NCBI RefSeq assembly: GCF_030362835.1
Contig: NZ_JAUCGQ010000004.1
Location: 62,001 to 126,000, forward strand
Direction of reading: 5' to 3'
From: Cellulomonas alba
GTDB taxonomy: Bacteria; Actinomycetota; Actinomycetes; Actinomycetales; Cellulomonadaceae
DNA: 64,000 bases
Position numbers and translations under genes: made by a program. The notes beneath the pieces are model-generated. The model did not search any database and was not told the DNA's origin. It worked only from the letters and a program-made list of their open reading frames with translations. Positions 24,865 to 33,441 of this stretch are shown in pieces. The first letter of the stretch is position 1. Every line of letters begins with the position of its first letter.

Positions 24865-25086
24865 GGGGGCGTCCCTTCGCGGGATTGCGGCGGGGGGGGG
24901 CGAGCGGGGCGCGCGCGGCCTCGATGCCGACGTCGTGCTCGCAGCATGCCAGGGATCGGGTGCCTGCGGCAGCGATTCGACGGCTGACGGCCGGCGTTCG
25001 TCGTGTTTCCCCGGGCCGCGACCGCCATCCGGGTGCTTGCACAGCGCTCGCTCAACCGTCGTCCAGCGGGGGCCGAGGACTTCGCC

Positions 25087-25662
25087 ATGAGGCGGAGCCG
25101 AACGGTCGCAGCAGCGGTGGCGGGCCTGGGCGTCGCGGCGCTGCTCGCCGGGTGCGACATGGCGCCGCACGCCGACCCGGACGGCGCCGCGGCGTCGCCG
25201 CAGCACTCCGCGCCCGCGGCCGCTCCGACGCAGGACGCGGCTGTGACGCCGGTGCCGACCGCGGCACCCGTGCCGACGACGACGCCCACCACGCCCGCGC
25301 CGACGGTGACGAAGCCGCCGAAGCGGCCCGTCAAGCACTCCGCCGCGCTCGACGAGGTCGTCGCGACCACGCGCCCCAGCCTGGCGGCGCTGCTGAAGTC
25401 GTCGGGATCGACCTACGTCGACATCGACGTGGTCGCCGTCCAGCCGGCCACGCTCGAGTACCGGTTCACCTACGCGGAGACGATCGACCCGGCCGCGGTC
25501 GCGGACTACTTCGCCTCGATGGTCCCGACGCTGCAGGGCGTGGTGGACGCTGCGGTCGGCCCGGCGATGGTGTCGGCGGGCGTGAGGTCGCCGAAGGTCC
25601 GCTACACGTACCTGAACCCGGACGGGTCGACGATCTGGACGCACACGTTCACCGTCTCCTGA
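25087..25662 (+). CDS. Lipoprotein, DUF4854-like
   Basis: 191 residues. A signal peptide with lipobox LLAGC (Cys about residue 23) marks a lipoprotein; a Pro/Thr/Ala-rich spacer (about 35-80) crosses the wall. The C-terminal domain (YVDIDVVAVQPATLEYRFTY, then VRYTYLNPDGSTIWTHTF) resembles DUF4854, of unknown function. Divergent from the repeat-protein gene, with 222 bases between them containing a G-run (24889-24900) and no other feature. Confidence 0.75.
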   Translation: MRRSRTVAAAVAGLGVAALLAGCDMAPHADPDGAAASPQHSAPAAAPTQDAAVTPVPTAAPVPTTTPTTPAPTVTKPPKRPVKHSAALDEVVATTRPSLAALLKSSGSTYVDIDVVAVQPATLEYRFTYAETIDPAAVADYFASMVPTLQGVVDAAVGPAMVSAGVRSPKVRYTYLNPDGSTIWTHTFTVS

Positions 25663-25677
25663 CGTCGCGCGTCGGGC

Positions 25678-26577
25678 TCAGGGCCGGCTTCCGGGACGGC
25701 AGACCTCGACGAGCCGTCGTCGCAGCGCGCTCGATCGCTCGGCGAACCCGCGCTGCCGGTGCACGTACTCCGCCTTGCCGGCCGGCGTCTCGATGGCGAC
25801 GGGCTCGACCCCGTACGACGACACGTCGTACGGCGACGCCTGCATGTCCGTCCGCCGGATGTCCATCGCGAGGTCGAAGCAGTCGAGCAGCAGGTCGCCC
25901 GGGACGAGGGGGCCGAGCTTGGTGGCCCACTTGTAGAGGTCCATGTTCGCGTGCAGGCACCCTGGCTGCTCGAGCGCGACCTGCGCCTCCCGCGTCGGCG
26001 TGAGCGTGTTGAGCGGCTCGGCCTCGGGCGTGAAGAAGCGGAACGCGTCGAAGTGCGTGCACCGGATGCGGTGGCCCTCCACGACGGCGTCGGTGCCCGC
26101 GGCCCCGAGCCGCAGCGGGAGCGGGTGCCGGTGCGCGTCCCCCTCGCGGTAGACCATCGCCCACTCGTGCAGGCCGAAGCAGCCGGTGGCGGCGGGGCGT
26201 GCGGCGGTGGCCGTCAGGAGGCCCACGACGAACTGCACGGTGTCGCCGCGGTCCGCCAGGAACGCGTCGAGGTCGAGCGAGACGCCGCCGTCGGCATCGG
26301 GCGCGTACCAGCGCCACCGCGCCTGCGGCGCCGGCCCGTCGGCGTCCGGCAGCAGCGTGACGCCCGCGCCCGGGTGCCAGCGACGCAGCTGCGCGGGCTT
26401 CGTGGGGTAGTACTCGAAGAGGAAGTCCTCGATCGCGTGGCGCTCGCTGCGGGACCGGCGCTCGCGGTGCCCCGCGGTGAGCGCGTCGGCGCGCGCGGCG
26501 TGCGACGACGCGAGGGCGCGCCACGTGGGGGCGGCCAGGGCGACCGTGCTGCGGTCGTGCGTCGTCGTCGGGGTCAC
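25678..26577 (-). CDS. Actinobacterial protein annotated in relatives as 3-methyladenine DNA glycosylase
   Basis: 299 residues matching, by recall, an actinobacterial family named 3-methyladenine DNA glycosylase. Landmarks: HAIEDFLFEYYPTKPAQLRRWHPG, CFGLHEWAMVYREG and HANMDLYKWATKLGPLVPG. I see no helix-hairpin-helix or Gly/Pro-Asp motif of the AlkA type, so the enzymatic name rests on family annotation and not on visible catalytic residues. GTG start at 26577. Confidence 0.65.
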   Translation of the reverse strand: MTPTTTHDRSTVALAAPTWRALASSHAARADALTAGHRERRSRSERHAIEDFLFEYYPTKPAQLRRWHPGAGVTLLPDADGPAPQARWRWYAPDADGGVSLDLDAFLADRGDTVQFVVGLLTATAARPAATGCFGLHEWAMVYREGDAHRHPLPLRLGAAGTDAVVEGHRIRCTHFDAFRFFTPEAEPLNTLTPTREAQVALEQPGCLHANMDLYKWATKLGPLVPGDLLLDCFDLAMDIRRTDMQASPYDVSSYGVEPVAIETPAGKAEYVHRQRGFAERSSALRRRLVEVCRPGSRP

Positions 26578-26632
26578 CGTTCCAGGGTAGGTCGGGCGTG
26601 ACGCGGTCCGGCGCGCCCGACAGACTGGCCGC

Positions 26633-27022
26633 ATGCTCGTCGTCGCGCTCGTCCTGGCCGCGCTCGCGGCGCTGCTGCACGTCGTGATCTTCCTGATGGA
26701 GGCCGTGCTCTTCGCCCGGCCGGCGGTGCACGAGCGGTTCCGGACGCGGGCGGAGGACCTCGCGGCCGTGCGGCCGTGGGCGCTCAACCAGGGCTTCTAC
26801 AACCTGTTCCTCGCGGTCGTGGCGGTCGTCGGCGTGGTGCTCGCGGCCGCGGGCTCGCACGAGGTGGGGCTCGCGCTGGTGCTCGCGGCGTGCGGGTCGA
26901 TGGTCGCCGCGGCGCTCGTGCTCGCGGCCACCGACCGGCGCATGGTCCAGGCCGCTCTGACGCAGGGGACGGTGCCCGCGCTGGCGGTCGTCGCCGCCGT
27001 CGCGGCGCTCGCCCAGGGCTGA
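26633..27022 (+). CDS. DUF1304 membrane protein
   Basis: 129 residues, four helices. The family opening LAALLHVVIFLMEAVLF (His and Glu in the first helix) and RPWALNQGFYNLFLAV in the second are diagnostic of DUF1304. Function unknown. Lies between the glycosylase-like gene, which is divergent, and a methyltransferase gene 82 bases downstream. Confidence 0.85.
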   Translation: MLVVALVLAALAALLHVVIFLMEAVLFARPAVHERFRTRAEDLAAVRPWALNQGFYNLFLAVVAVVGVVLAAAGSHEVGLALVLAACGSMVAAALVLAATDRRMVQAALTQGTVPALAVVAAVAALAQG

Positions 27023-27104
27023 TCCCGGGCCGACCATCTCGACATACGAGCAGGTACGTCCCGCAACATGGACGATCGAACGGTTTCGACGCCAGAATGG
27101 CGAC

Positions 27105-27920
27105 GTGAGCACGCGCGAGGACGTCTACACCCACGGCCACCACGAGTCGGTGCTGCGCTCCCACCGGTGGCGCACCGCCGAGAACTCGGCGGCCTACCTG
27201 CTGCCCGCCCTGGTGCCCGGCACGAGCCTGCTCGACGTCGGCTGCGGCCCGGGCTCGGTGACGATCGACCTCGCCGCGCGCGTCGCACCGGGTGCCGTCG
27301 TCGGCGTCGACCAGTCCGAGGCCGTCGTGGAGATCGCACGGACCGCCGCGAGCGAGGCTGGCCGGGGCAACGTGACGTTCGAGGTCGGTGACGCGTACGA
27401 GCTGCCCTTCGAGGACGACACCTTCGACGTGGTGCACGCCCACCAGGTGCTGCAGCACCTGACCGATCCGGTCGCGGCGCTGCGCGAGATGCGCCGCGTC
27501 GCGCGGCCCGGCGGCATCGTCGCGGTGCGCGACTCCGACTACTCCGCGATGACGTGGTACCCGCCGTCGGCGGGGCTCGAGGAGTGGAACGCGCTCTACC
27601 ACGAGGTCACCGAGGCCAACGGCGCGGAGGCCGACGCGGGCCGCCGCCTGCTCTCGTGGGTGCGCGAGGCGGGGTTCGACCCGTCGGGCATCGTGCCCAC
27701 CGCGGGTGTGTGGTGCTACGCCACGCCGCACGACCGCGAGTGGTGGGCCGACCTGTGGGCGGAGCGCGCCGTCGCGTCGAACTTCGCGCAGCAGGCGATC
27801 CAGTACGGGCTGGCCGACGAGGTGGGCCTCGAGGAGCTCGCCGAGGCGTGGCGCGCGTGGGGTGCGCAGCCCGACGGCTGGTTCGCGGTGCTGCACGGCG
27901 AGGTGCTCGCCCGCGCCTGA
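27105..27920 (+). CDS. Class I SAM-dependent methyltransferase
   Basis: 271 residues. Motif I LLDVGCGPGSVTIDLA, acidic strand 2 GVDQSEAV and motif IV YELPFEDDTFDVVHAHQVLQH show a SAM-binding Rossmann fold of the UbiE/Methyltransf_11 type. The C-terminal half contains aromatic residues (WYPPSAGLEEWNALYHEV, ATPHDREWWADLW) that would line a substrate pocket. No pathway context; substrate unknown. GTG start at 27105. Confidence 0.88.
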   Translation: MSTREDVYTHGHHESVLRSHRWRTAENSAAYLLPALVPGTSLLDVGCGPGSVTIDLAARVAPGAVVGVDQSEAVVEIARTAASEAGRGNVTFEVGDAYELPFEDDTFDVVHAHQVLQHLTDPVAALREMRRVARPGGIVAVRDSDYSAMTWYPPSAGLEEWNALYHEVTEANGAEADAGRRLLSWVREAGFDPSGIVPTAGVWCYATPHDREWWADLWAERAVASNFAQQAIQYGLADEVGLEELAEAWRAWGAQPDGWFAVLHGEVLARA

Positions 27921-27991
27921 CGCGGAGCCCCCGCGCGGGCCGGCCCGGCGCCGCGCGGCCACGTCGTCGCCACGCGACTACCCTGGCGGCC

Positions 27992-28774
27992 GTGCGCATC
28001 GCCCGTTTCACCACCGGTCAGGACCCCCGCTACGCCGTCGTCGAGGGGGAGGCGGGCAGCGAGGAGCTCGTCGTCATCTCCGGCGACCCGATCTACACGC
28101 CGATCCAGCCGACGGGCGAGCGCATCCGGCTCGACTCGCCCGGCGTGCGGCTGCTCGCACCCGTGATCCCGCGTTCCAAGATCGTCGGCGTCGGGCGCAA
28201 CTACGCGGACCACGCGGCCGAGATGGGCAACGAGCTGCCGCCCGCGCCGCTGCTGTTCCTCAAGCCGAACACCTCGGTGATCGGTCCGGACGACCCGATC
28301 GTGCTGCCCGACTTCTCGGACCACGTCGAGCACGAGGCCGAGCTCGCGGTCGTCATCGGCAAGGTGACGAAGGACGTGCCGCCGGACCGTGCGCTCGACC
28401 AGGTGTTCGGGTTCACCGTCGCGAACGACGTCACCGCGCGTGACGCGCAGCGCACCGACGGCCAGTGGGCCCGCGCCAAGGGCTTCGACACCGCGTGCCC
28501 GATCGGCCCGTGGATCGTGCCGGGGCTCGACGTCGACGACCTCGCGGTCCGCGCGCGCGTCAACGGCGAGACCAAGCAGGACGGCCGCACCTCGCAGCTC
28601 GTCTTCGACGTCGCGTACCTCGTCTCGTACGTCTCCGAGGTGTTCACGCTGCTGCCGGGCGACGTGATCCTCACGGGGACGCCCGCGGGGGTGTCGCCGA
28701 TCGTCGACCGCGACGTGGTCGAGTGCGAGATCGAGGAGATCGGCGTGCTGCGGAACCCGGTGCTGCGCCGCTGA
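27992..28774 (+). CDS. Fumarylacetoacetate hydrolase-family protein
   Basis: 260 residues. The FAH C-terminal catalytic fold is complete: KIVGVGRNYADHAAEMG, FLKPNTSVIGPDDPI, metal ligands in HVEHEAELAVVIGK, FTVANDVTARDAQ, KGFDTACPIGPW and ILTGTPAGVSPI. Members hydrolyse or decarboxylate 2-oxo acids such as fumarylpyruvate or oxaloacetate. GTG start at 27992. Substrate not determinable; actinobacterial homologues often lie just upstream of gltX as here, with the sugar cluster interposed. Confidence 0.92.
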   Translation: MRIARFTTGQDPRYAVVEGEAGSEELVVISGDPIYTPIQPTGERIRLDSPGVRLLAPVIPRSKIVGVGRNYADHAAEMGNELPPAPLLFLKPNTSVIGPDDPIVLPDFSDHVEHEAELAVVIGKVTKDVPPDRALDQVFGFTVANDVTARDAQRTDGQWARAKGFDTACPIGPWIVPGLDVDDLAVRARVNGETKQDGRTSQLVFDVAYLVSYVSEVFTLLPGDVILTGTPAGVSPIVDRDVVECEIEEIGVLRNPVLRR

Positions 28775-28809
28775 CGGCCGCGCCGGGCCCGGCGCGAACG
28801 TCGACGGGA

Positions 28810-28857
28810 GTTCACCCGCGCGGCACACCGTTCACCCGGCCGCCGGTGACGTTCTCC
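28810..28857 (+). repeat. Three GTTCACC-like heptamers at about 20-base spacing
   Basis: GTTCACC at 28810-28816 and 28830-28836 and GTTCTCC at 28851-28857 are direct repeats 20 and 21 bases apart, that is, on one DNA face, just upstream of the nonulosonate gene. They resemble half-units of PhoP-type boxes, but PhoP units are spaced by 11. Confidence 0.4.
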
Positions 28858-28911
28858 TGACGTGTTCCTCGGCGTCGCCGACGCGTCGAACGCCGTCGTT
28901 ACGTTCGCGGC

Positions 28912-31110
28912 GTGATCGAGCAGACGATCGAGCAGCTGACGCCGGAGGACGCGCCGCGCACCGCGGTCGTCGTCATCCCGGCGCGCGGCGGCTCCGTCGG
29001 CGTGCCGCTCAAGAACCTCGAGCCCGTCGGCGGCCGCTCGCTCGTCGCGCGGGCGGTGACCAGCGCGCTCGCCGCGCGCCGCGTCGCGATGGTCGTCGTC
29101 TCGACCGACCACGAGGGCATCGCGGAGGAGGCAGAGCGGTACGGCGCCTGCGTCGTCCAGCGGCCTGCCGACCTCGCGGGCGCCTCCGCGTCGTCCGAGT
29201 CGGCCGTGCTGCACGCGCTGGACGCGCTCGCGGACACCGAGGCGCTCGCCGCCGAGCCCGACCAGACGGTGCTCCTGCAGTGCACGTCGCCCTTCGTCGA
29301 CCCGGACGACCTCGACGCCGCGATCGCGCGCGTCGCTGACGGGACGTCCGACGTCGCCGTGGCGGTCGCCCCGACGCACGACTTCCAGTGGACGCTGCGC
29401 GACGGCGCGGCGGCGCCGGTCGGGCACCCGCTGCACGAGCGCCCGCGCCGCCAGGACCGTGCGCCGCACTTCCGCGAGACGGGCGCGTTCTACGTCATGC
29501 GCACGGCGGGCCTGCGCGCCGCCGGGACGCGCTTCTTCGGCCGCATCGGCCTGCAGGTCGTCGACGCCGCGACGGCGATCGAGATCGACGAGCCCGCCGA
29601 CCTCGAGCACGCCCGCCGGCTCGCCGCAGCGGGGGACCGCGAGCCGCTCGACGTCGACGCGCTCGTCACGGACTTCGACGGCGTGCACACCGACGACCGC
29701 GCGTACGTCGACGAGCAGGGCCGCGAGTCGGTCCGCGTGCACCGCGGCGACGGGCTCGGCGTGCGGCTCGTGCGCGAGGCCGACGTGCCGGTGCTGGTGC
29801 TCTCGACCGAGCGGAACCCGGTCGTGCGCGCCCGCGCGCACAAGCTCGGCGTCGACGTGCTGCACGGCGTCGACGACAAGGCGGCCGCGCTCGCGGACTG
29901 GCTCGCCGTCCGCCGCCTCGACCCGGCCCGCGTGGCCTACGTCGGCAACGACGTCAACGACCTGCCCGCCATGGCGCGCGTCGGCTGGCCCATCGCGGTC
30001 GCCGACGCCCACCCCCGCGTGCAGGCGGTCGCCCGGCTCGTGCTCGACCGCGAGGGCGGCTCGGGCGCGGTCCGCGAGGTGTGCGACCGCATCGTCGCCG
30101 GCCGGGAGCACGCGCTCGGCGGCGCACCCGTCCTCACCGAGGAGCTCGCCTCCGAGCTCGTCGCCGTACCGACCCTCCAGACCCGTCCCCCCGCCCGCTC
30201 CACGACAGGGAGAACGTCCATGACCATCACCACGAACCAGGCGACCGTCGCGATCGGCGACCAGCTCGTCGGCGAGGGCCAGCCCGTCTATGTGATCGGC
30301 GAGATCGGCATCAATCACAACGGTGACGTCGAGCTGGCTCAGCGCCTGATCGACGTGGCCGCCGAGGCCGGCGCGCAGGCCGTCAAGTTCCAGAAGCGCA
30401 CGCCCGAGATCAGCACGCCACCGGACCAGCGCGACAAGCTGCGTCAGACGCCGTGGGGCGAGATGACGTACCTCGACTACAAGAAGCGCGTCGAGCTCGG
30501 CCGCGCCGAGTACGAGAAGATCGCGGAGCACGCCGCCGACCGCGGGCTGCACTGGTTCGCGTCGCCGTGGGACGTGCCGTCGGTCGCGTTCCTCGAGCAG
30601 CTCGACGTGCCCGTGCACAAGGTCGCGTCGGCGTCGGTCACCGACCTCGAGCTCCTGCGGGCCCTCGCCGAGACCGGCAAGCCCATCATCCTCTCGACCG
30701 GCATGTCGACGATCGAGCAGATCGACCGCGCGGTCGAGACGCTCGGCACGGACCGCCTGATCCTCATGCACGCGACGTCGACGTACCCGCTGCCGCCCGA
30801 GGAGGCGAACCTGCGGTCGATCCAGACGCTGCGCGAGCGCTACGGCGTGCCGGTCGGGTACTCGGGCCACGAGCGCGGCCTGCAGATCTCGCTCGCCGCG
30901 GTCGCGCTGGGGGCCGTGACCGTCGAGCGGCACATCACGCTCGACCGCACGATGTGGGGCTCCGACCACGCGTCGTCGCTCGAGCCGACCGGCCTGCAGC
31001 ATCTGATCCGCGACATCCGCATCCTTCAGGACGCGATGGGCGACGGCGTCAAGCGCGTGTTCCCCGGGGAGCTCGCGCCGATGTCGCGGCTCCGTCGGGT
31101 CGAGGGCTGA
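28912..31110 (+). CDS. Trifunctional nonulosonate enzyme: CMP-sugar synthetase, KdsC-like phosphatase and NeuB-like synthase in one frame
   Basis: 732 residues in one frame. 1-240: NeuA-type cytidylyltransferase (VVVIPARGGSVGVPLKNL, with Val where the common GGSKG has Lys; LLQCTSPFVDPDDL; HFRETGAFYVM). 245-400: HAD phosphatase of KdsC type (LVTDFDGVHTDD, VDDKAAALADWL, YVGNDVNDLPAM). 437-732: NeuB-type PEP-condensing synthase (GEIGINHNGD, AVKFQKR, ILSTGMSTI, GYSGHERG, VERHITLDRTMWGSDHASSLEP) lacking the C-terminal SAF domain. An ATG at 30220 with GGGAGAA upstream lies in frame at the NeuB start, so a separate NeuB may also be made. Together the three parts could turn a hexose or hexosamine 6-phosphate into a CMP-nonulosonate such as CMP-Kdn. 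Confidence 0.85.
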   Translation: MIEQTIEQLTPEDAPRTAVVVIPARGGSVGVPLKNLEPVGGRSLVARAVTSALAARRVAMVVVSTDHEGIAEEAERYGACVVQRPADLAGASASSESAVLHALDALADTEALAAEPDQTVLLQCTSPFVDPDDLDAAIARVADGTSDVAVAVAPTHDFQWTLRDGAAAPVGHPLHERPRRQDRAPHFRETGAFYVMRTAGLRAAGTRFFGRIGLQVVDAATAIEIDEPADLEHARRLAAAGDREPLDVDALVTDFDGVHTDDRAYVDEQGRESVRVHRGDGLGVRLVREADVPVLVLSTERNPVVRARAHKLGVDVLHGVDDKAAALADWLAVRRLDPARVAYVGNDVNDLPAMARVGWPIAVADAHPRVQAVARLVLDREGGSGAVREVCDRIVAGREHALGGAPVLTEELASELVAVPTLQTRPPARSTTGRTSMTITTNQATVAIGDQLVGEGQPVYVIGEIGINHNGDVELAQRLIDVAAEAGAQAVKFQKRTPEISTPPDQRDKLRQTPWGEMTYLDYKKRVELGRAEYEKIAEHAADRGLHWFASPWDVPSVAFLEQLDVPVHKVASASVTDLELLRALAETGKPIILSTGMSTIEQIDRAVETLGTDRLILMHATSTYPLPPEEANLRSIQTLRERYGVPVGYSGHERGLQISLAAVALGAVTVERHITLDRTMWGSDHASSLEPTGLQHLIRDIRILQDAMGDGVKRVFPGELAPMSRLRRVEG
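30206..30222 (+). promoter_or_regulatory. Internal ribosome-binding site and ATG for the NeuB part
   Basis: CAGGGAGAACGTCCATG: a GGGAGA Shine-Dalgarno is placed correctly before ATG 30220, the first codon of the NeuB-like domain, inside the longer open frame. It implies that NeuB was, or still is, translated on its own. Confidence 0.6.
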
Positions 31111-31179
31111 CGTCGTGGCCGGGGCGGTGGCGGGGTCGTCGGGCCCGGCGACGCCGCGGAGGGGCGAAGGGGTGCCGTC

Positions 31180-32238
31180 ATGACGCTGCTCGACGCGATC
31201 GCCGCGGTGGAGTCGCCGCTGCAGCTGCTGGGTGCGCTCGAGGCCCACGCGGCCGGGCTCGGCGGCGTGACGACGACGGTCCACGTCCGCGCGGACGTGC
31301 CGGCGCTCGACGTCGCTGCGGCCGCGATGCGGGGGGTCGGGCTGCCCGGCGGGCTCGAGCTGACGAGCCTGCCCTCCCCGCGGCCCGGCTCGGCCCACTG
31401 GCTCGTGGGCGACGCGTTCTCCGGGCGGTGGCAGGCGCAGCTCGCCCGGACCGCGCCGCACGGCGACGTCGTCCTGCTCGACGACGGGCTCGCGACCGTC
31501 GCGCTCGCGCGGCTGCTCGTCGCGGGCCGACCGCTGATCCGCCCGAGCCGATCGTCCACGGGTGCGCCCGCCGCGGGTCGGCGCGCGCTCGGCGGTCTCG
31601 TCACGCACCGGCTGCGCGCCCTGGCCGGGGCGGGTCGCCTGCGGCTGTTCACCGCGATGCCGCTCGACCCGGGGCTCCTGGGCGGGCTGCGCGACCTCGG
31701 CGTCGACGTGATGACGCACCGCTTCGAGTGGCTGGCCGGCCGGCCCGTCGTGCCGGCGCCCGCCGAACGGACCGTCGTGGTCGGCTCGGCGCTCGTCGCC
31801 GACGGCTGGGTGCGACCGCAGCCGTACGTCGAGTGGGTGCGCGCGGTGGGCGCGGGCGAGCCGCTGCTGTACCTGCCGCACCGGCGCAGCGACACGCGCA
31901 CGGTCGGCCGGATCGCCTCGATCGACGGCGTGCGCGTCCAGCCGCCGGGACTGCCCGTCGAGATGCTGCTCGGGGGGCTGCGGCCCCCGCAGCGCGTCGT
32001 CTGCCTGCCCTCGACGGCGTACGTGCTGCTCGGCGCGCTGCACGCGAGCACCGGCGTCCGGGTCGACGCCCAGCCCGTGCCGGACGACTGGTGGACGGGA
32101 CGCGCGGCGCCGCTGGTGCGCGAGCACCTGTCGAGCGTGCTCGCGCTGCGGCCGAGCACGCACGCCGGGCCGACCGCGTCCGAGGAGAGCACGGTCGACG
32201 TCGACGGCCGCCTCGACGTCGAGGGGCTCCGCCCGTGA
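31180..32238 (+). CDS. Polysialyltransferase/GT52-like glycosyltransferase
   Basis: 352 residues. ESPLQLLGALEAH at the N-terminus is the entry motif shared by GT52 and polysialyltransferase-like enzymes; LLDDGLATV in the middle, YLPHRRSDTRTV and GLPVEMLLGG, then LPSTAYVLLGAL near the C-terminus complete the pattern. Those enzymes transfer sialic-acid-like sugars from CMP donors. Its position right after the CMP-nonulosonate gene and the GTGA overlap with a second transferase gene support polymer synthesis. The acceptor is unknown. Confidence 0.8.
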   Translation: MTLLDAIAAVESPLQLLGALEAHAAGLGGVTTTVHVRADVPALDVAAAAMRGVGLPGGLELTSLPSPRPGSAHWLVGDAFSGRWQAQLARTAPHGDVVLLDDGLATVALARLLVAGRPLIRPSRSSTGAPAAGRRALGGLVTHRLRALAGAGRLRLFTAMPLDPGLLGGLRDLGVDVMTHRFEWLAGRPVVPAPAERTVVVGSALVADGWVRPQPYVEWVRAVGAGEPLLYLPHRRSDTRTVGRIASIDGVRVQPPGLPVEMLLGGLRPPQRVVCLPSTAYVLLGALHASTGVRVDAQPVPDDWWTGRAAPLVREHLSSVLALRPSTHAGPTASEESTVDVDGRLDVEGLRP

Positions 32239-33398
32239 CGGTGCACGTCCTCGCCGTCGCGGACTCCGACGCGTACCTCAAGTGGGCCGTGCACACGCTG
32301 TCCGCGCTCGGCCCGTCGCTCGGCGGTGAGCCCGTCGAGGCGCGCGCGGTCGTGCTGCGCAGCCCGGTGCTGCCGACGCCGGCGCAGGTCGCCGCCGCGA
32401 CCGCGGGCTCGACCGTCGGCCGCACCGAGGTCGTGTCGGTCTGGCAGCTGCACCGGCTGCTCCGGCGCCGGCCGCCGGACGTGCTGCTCGTGGCCGCGAC
32501 CGGGCCGGTCGCGCAGGTCGTCGGGCGGCTCGCGCAGCGCGCGCGGCGCCGGCCGGCGCTCGTCACCGGCCTGCCGGGCCTCGCGCTGCCGGCGACCGCG
32601 GTCGGCGTGCGCCGGCGCACGTGGTGCGACGCGTTCGTGGTGCACAGCCGGGCGGAGCGCTCCGCCTACGGGGCCGCGTTCGCGGCCGCCGGCACCGCAC
32701 CGGCGGTCGTGCTCTCGCACCTGCCGTTCTTCCGCCCTGCGGGCCGGGATGCGCGCGCCGCGAGCGGCTCGTCCGCACCGGTCGTGTTCGCCGCGCAGCC
32801 GTCGGTCCCCGCGGCGCGCCACGACCGCGTGCGCCTGCTCGCGGGCCTCGCGGGCGTCGCGGCGGCCGGGCACGACGTCGTCGTCAAGCTGCGCGCCACG
32901 ACGGGGGAGCGGCAGACGCACCACGAGCCGCACCCGTACGCGGACCTTTGGGAGCAGGAGCACGCGCGCCTCGGACACCCGCGCGAGCTGCTGCGGTTCG
33001 CCACGGGTGCGATGTCCGACTGGCTGCGGCCCGGCGCGACGCTCGTGACCGTGAGCTCGACGGCCGCGCTCGAGGCGATCGCCGCCGGGGTGCCGACCGC
33101 GCTCGTCGCGGACCTCGGCGTCGCCGACGCGCTGCTCAACCCGCCGTTCGCGGGTTCGGGGCTGATGACGCACCTCGCCGACCTCCCCGCGGCGCTCGAG
33201 CGCGGGCTCCCGGCGCCGGACCCGTCCTGGGCCGACGAGCACGGCTTCCACCCCGAGCCGTCCGAGCTCCCGGCGGCGCTCGCGCGGCTCGTCGCGCGCT
33301 CGCGGGCGAGCGTGCTGCCCGCCCAGCGGGTCCCGGTGCCGCGCCGGTCGGTGCTGCGCCTCGTGGTGCCGACGACCCTTGCCGCCCGCGCGCGCTGA
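32235..33398 (+). CDS. Putative glycosyltransferase (DUF6716 type)
   Basis: 387 residues of a GT-B-like two-domain protein: Rossmann first half ([55 protein letters not shown]) and a second half with [34 protein letters not shown] and [21 protein letters not shown]. The last block is the donor-binding type found in CDP/CMP-sugar polymerases. GTG start overlaps the upstream transferase stop (GTGA 32235-32238). It probably works on the same cell-surface polymer. Confidence 0.75.
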   Translation: MTVHVLAVADSDAYLKWAVHTLSALGPSLGGEPVEARAVVLRSPVLPTPAQVAAATAGSTVGRTEVVSVWQLHRLLRRRPPDVLLVAATGPVAQVVGRLAQRARRRPALVTGLPGLALPATAVGVRRRTWCDAFVVHSRAERSAYGAAFAAAGTAPAVVLSHLPFFRPAGRDARAASGSSAPVVFAAQPSVPAARHDRVRLLAGLAGVAAAGHDVVVKLRATTGERQTHHEPHPYADLWEQEHARLGHPRELLRFATGAMSDWLRPGATLVTVSSTAALEAIAAGVPTALVADLGVADALLNPPFAGSGLMTHLADLPAALERGLPAPDPSWADEHGFHPEPSELPAALARLVARSRASVLPAQRVPVPRRSVLRLVVPTTLAARAR

Positions 33399-33441
33399 CG
33401 CGCGGACGAGCGCGCCCGTGGGGCGCCCTAGGCTTGACGCC

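Noticed and set aside
24889-24900. A run of G residues between the repeat-protein and lipoprotein genes, considered as a phase-variable tract
   Set aside because: It lies in neither reading frame nor a recognisable promoter spacer; slippage there would not obviously switch either gene.
28201-32163. A 1,320-codon open frame opposite the nonulosonate genes
   Set aside because: Antisense shadow of FAH, NeuA-KdsC-NeuB and the glycosyltransferase, with Arg-rich sequence and no recognisable domain.
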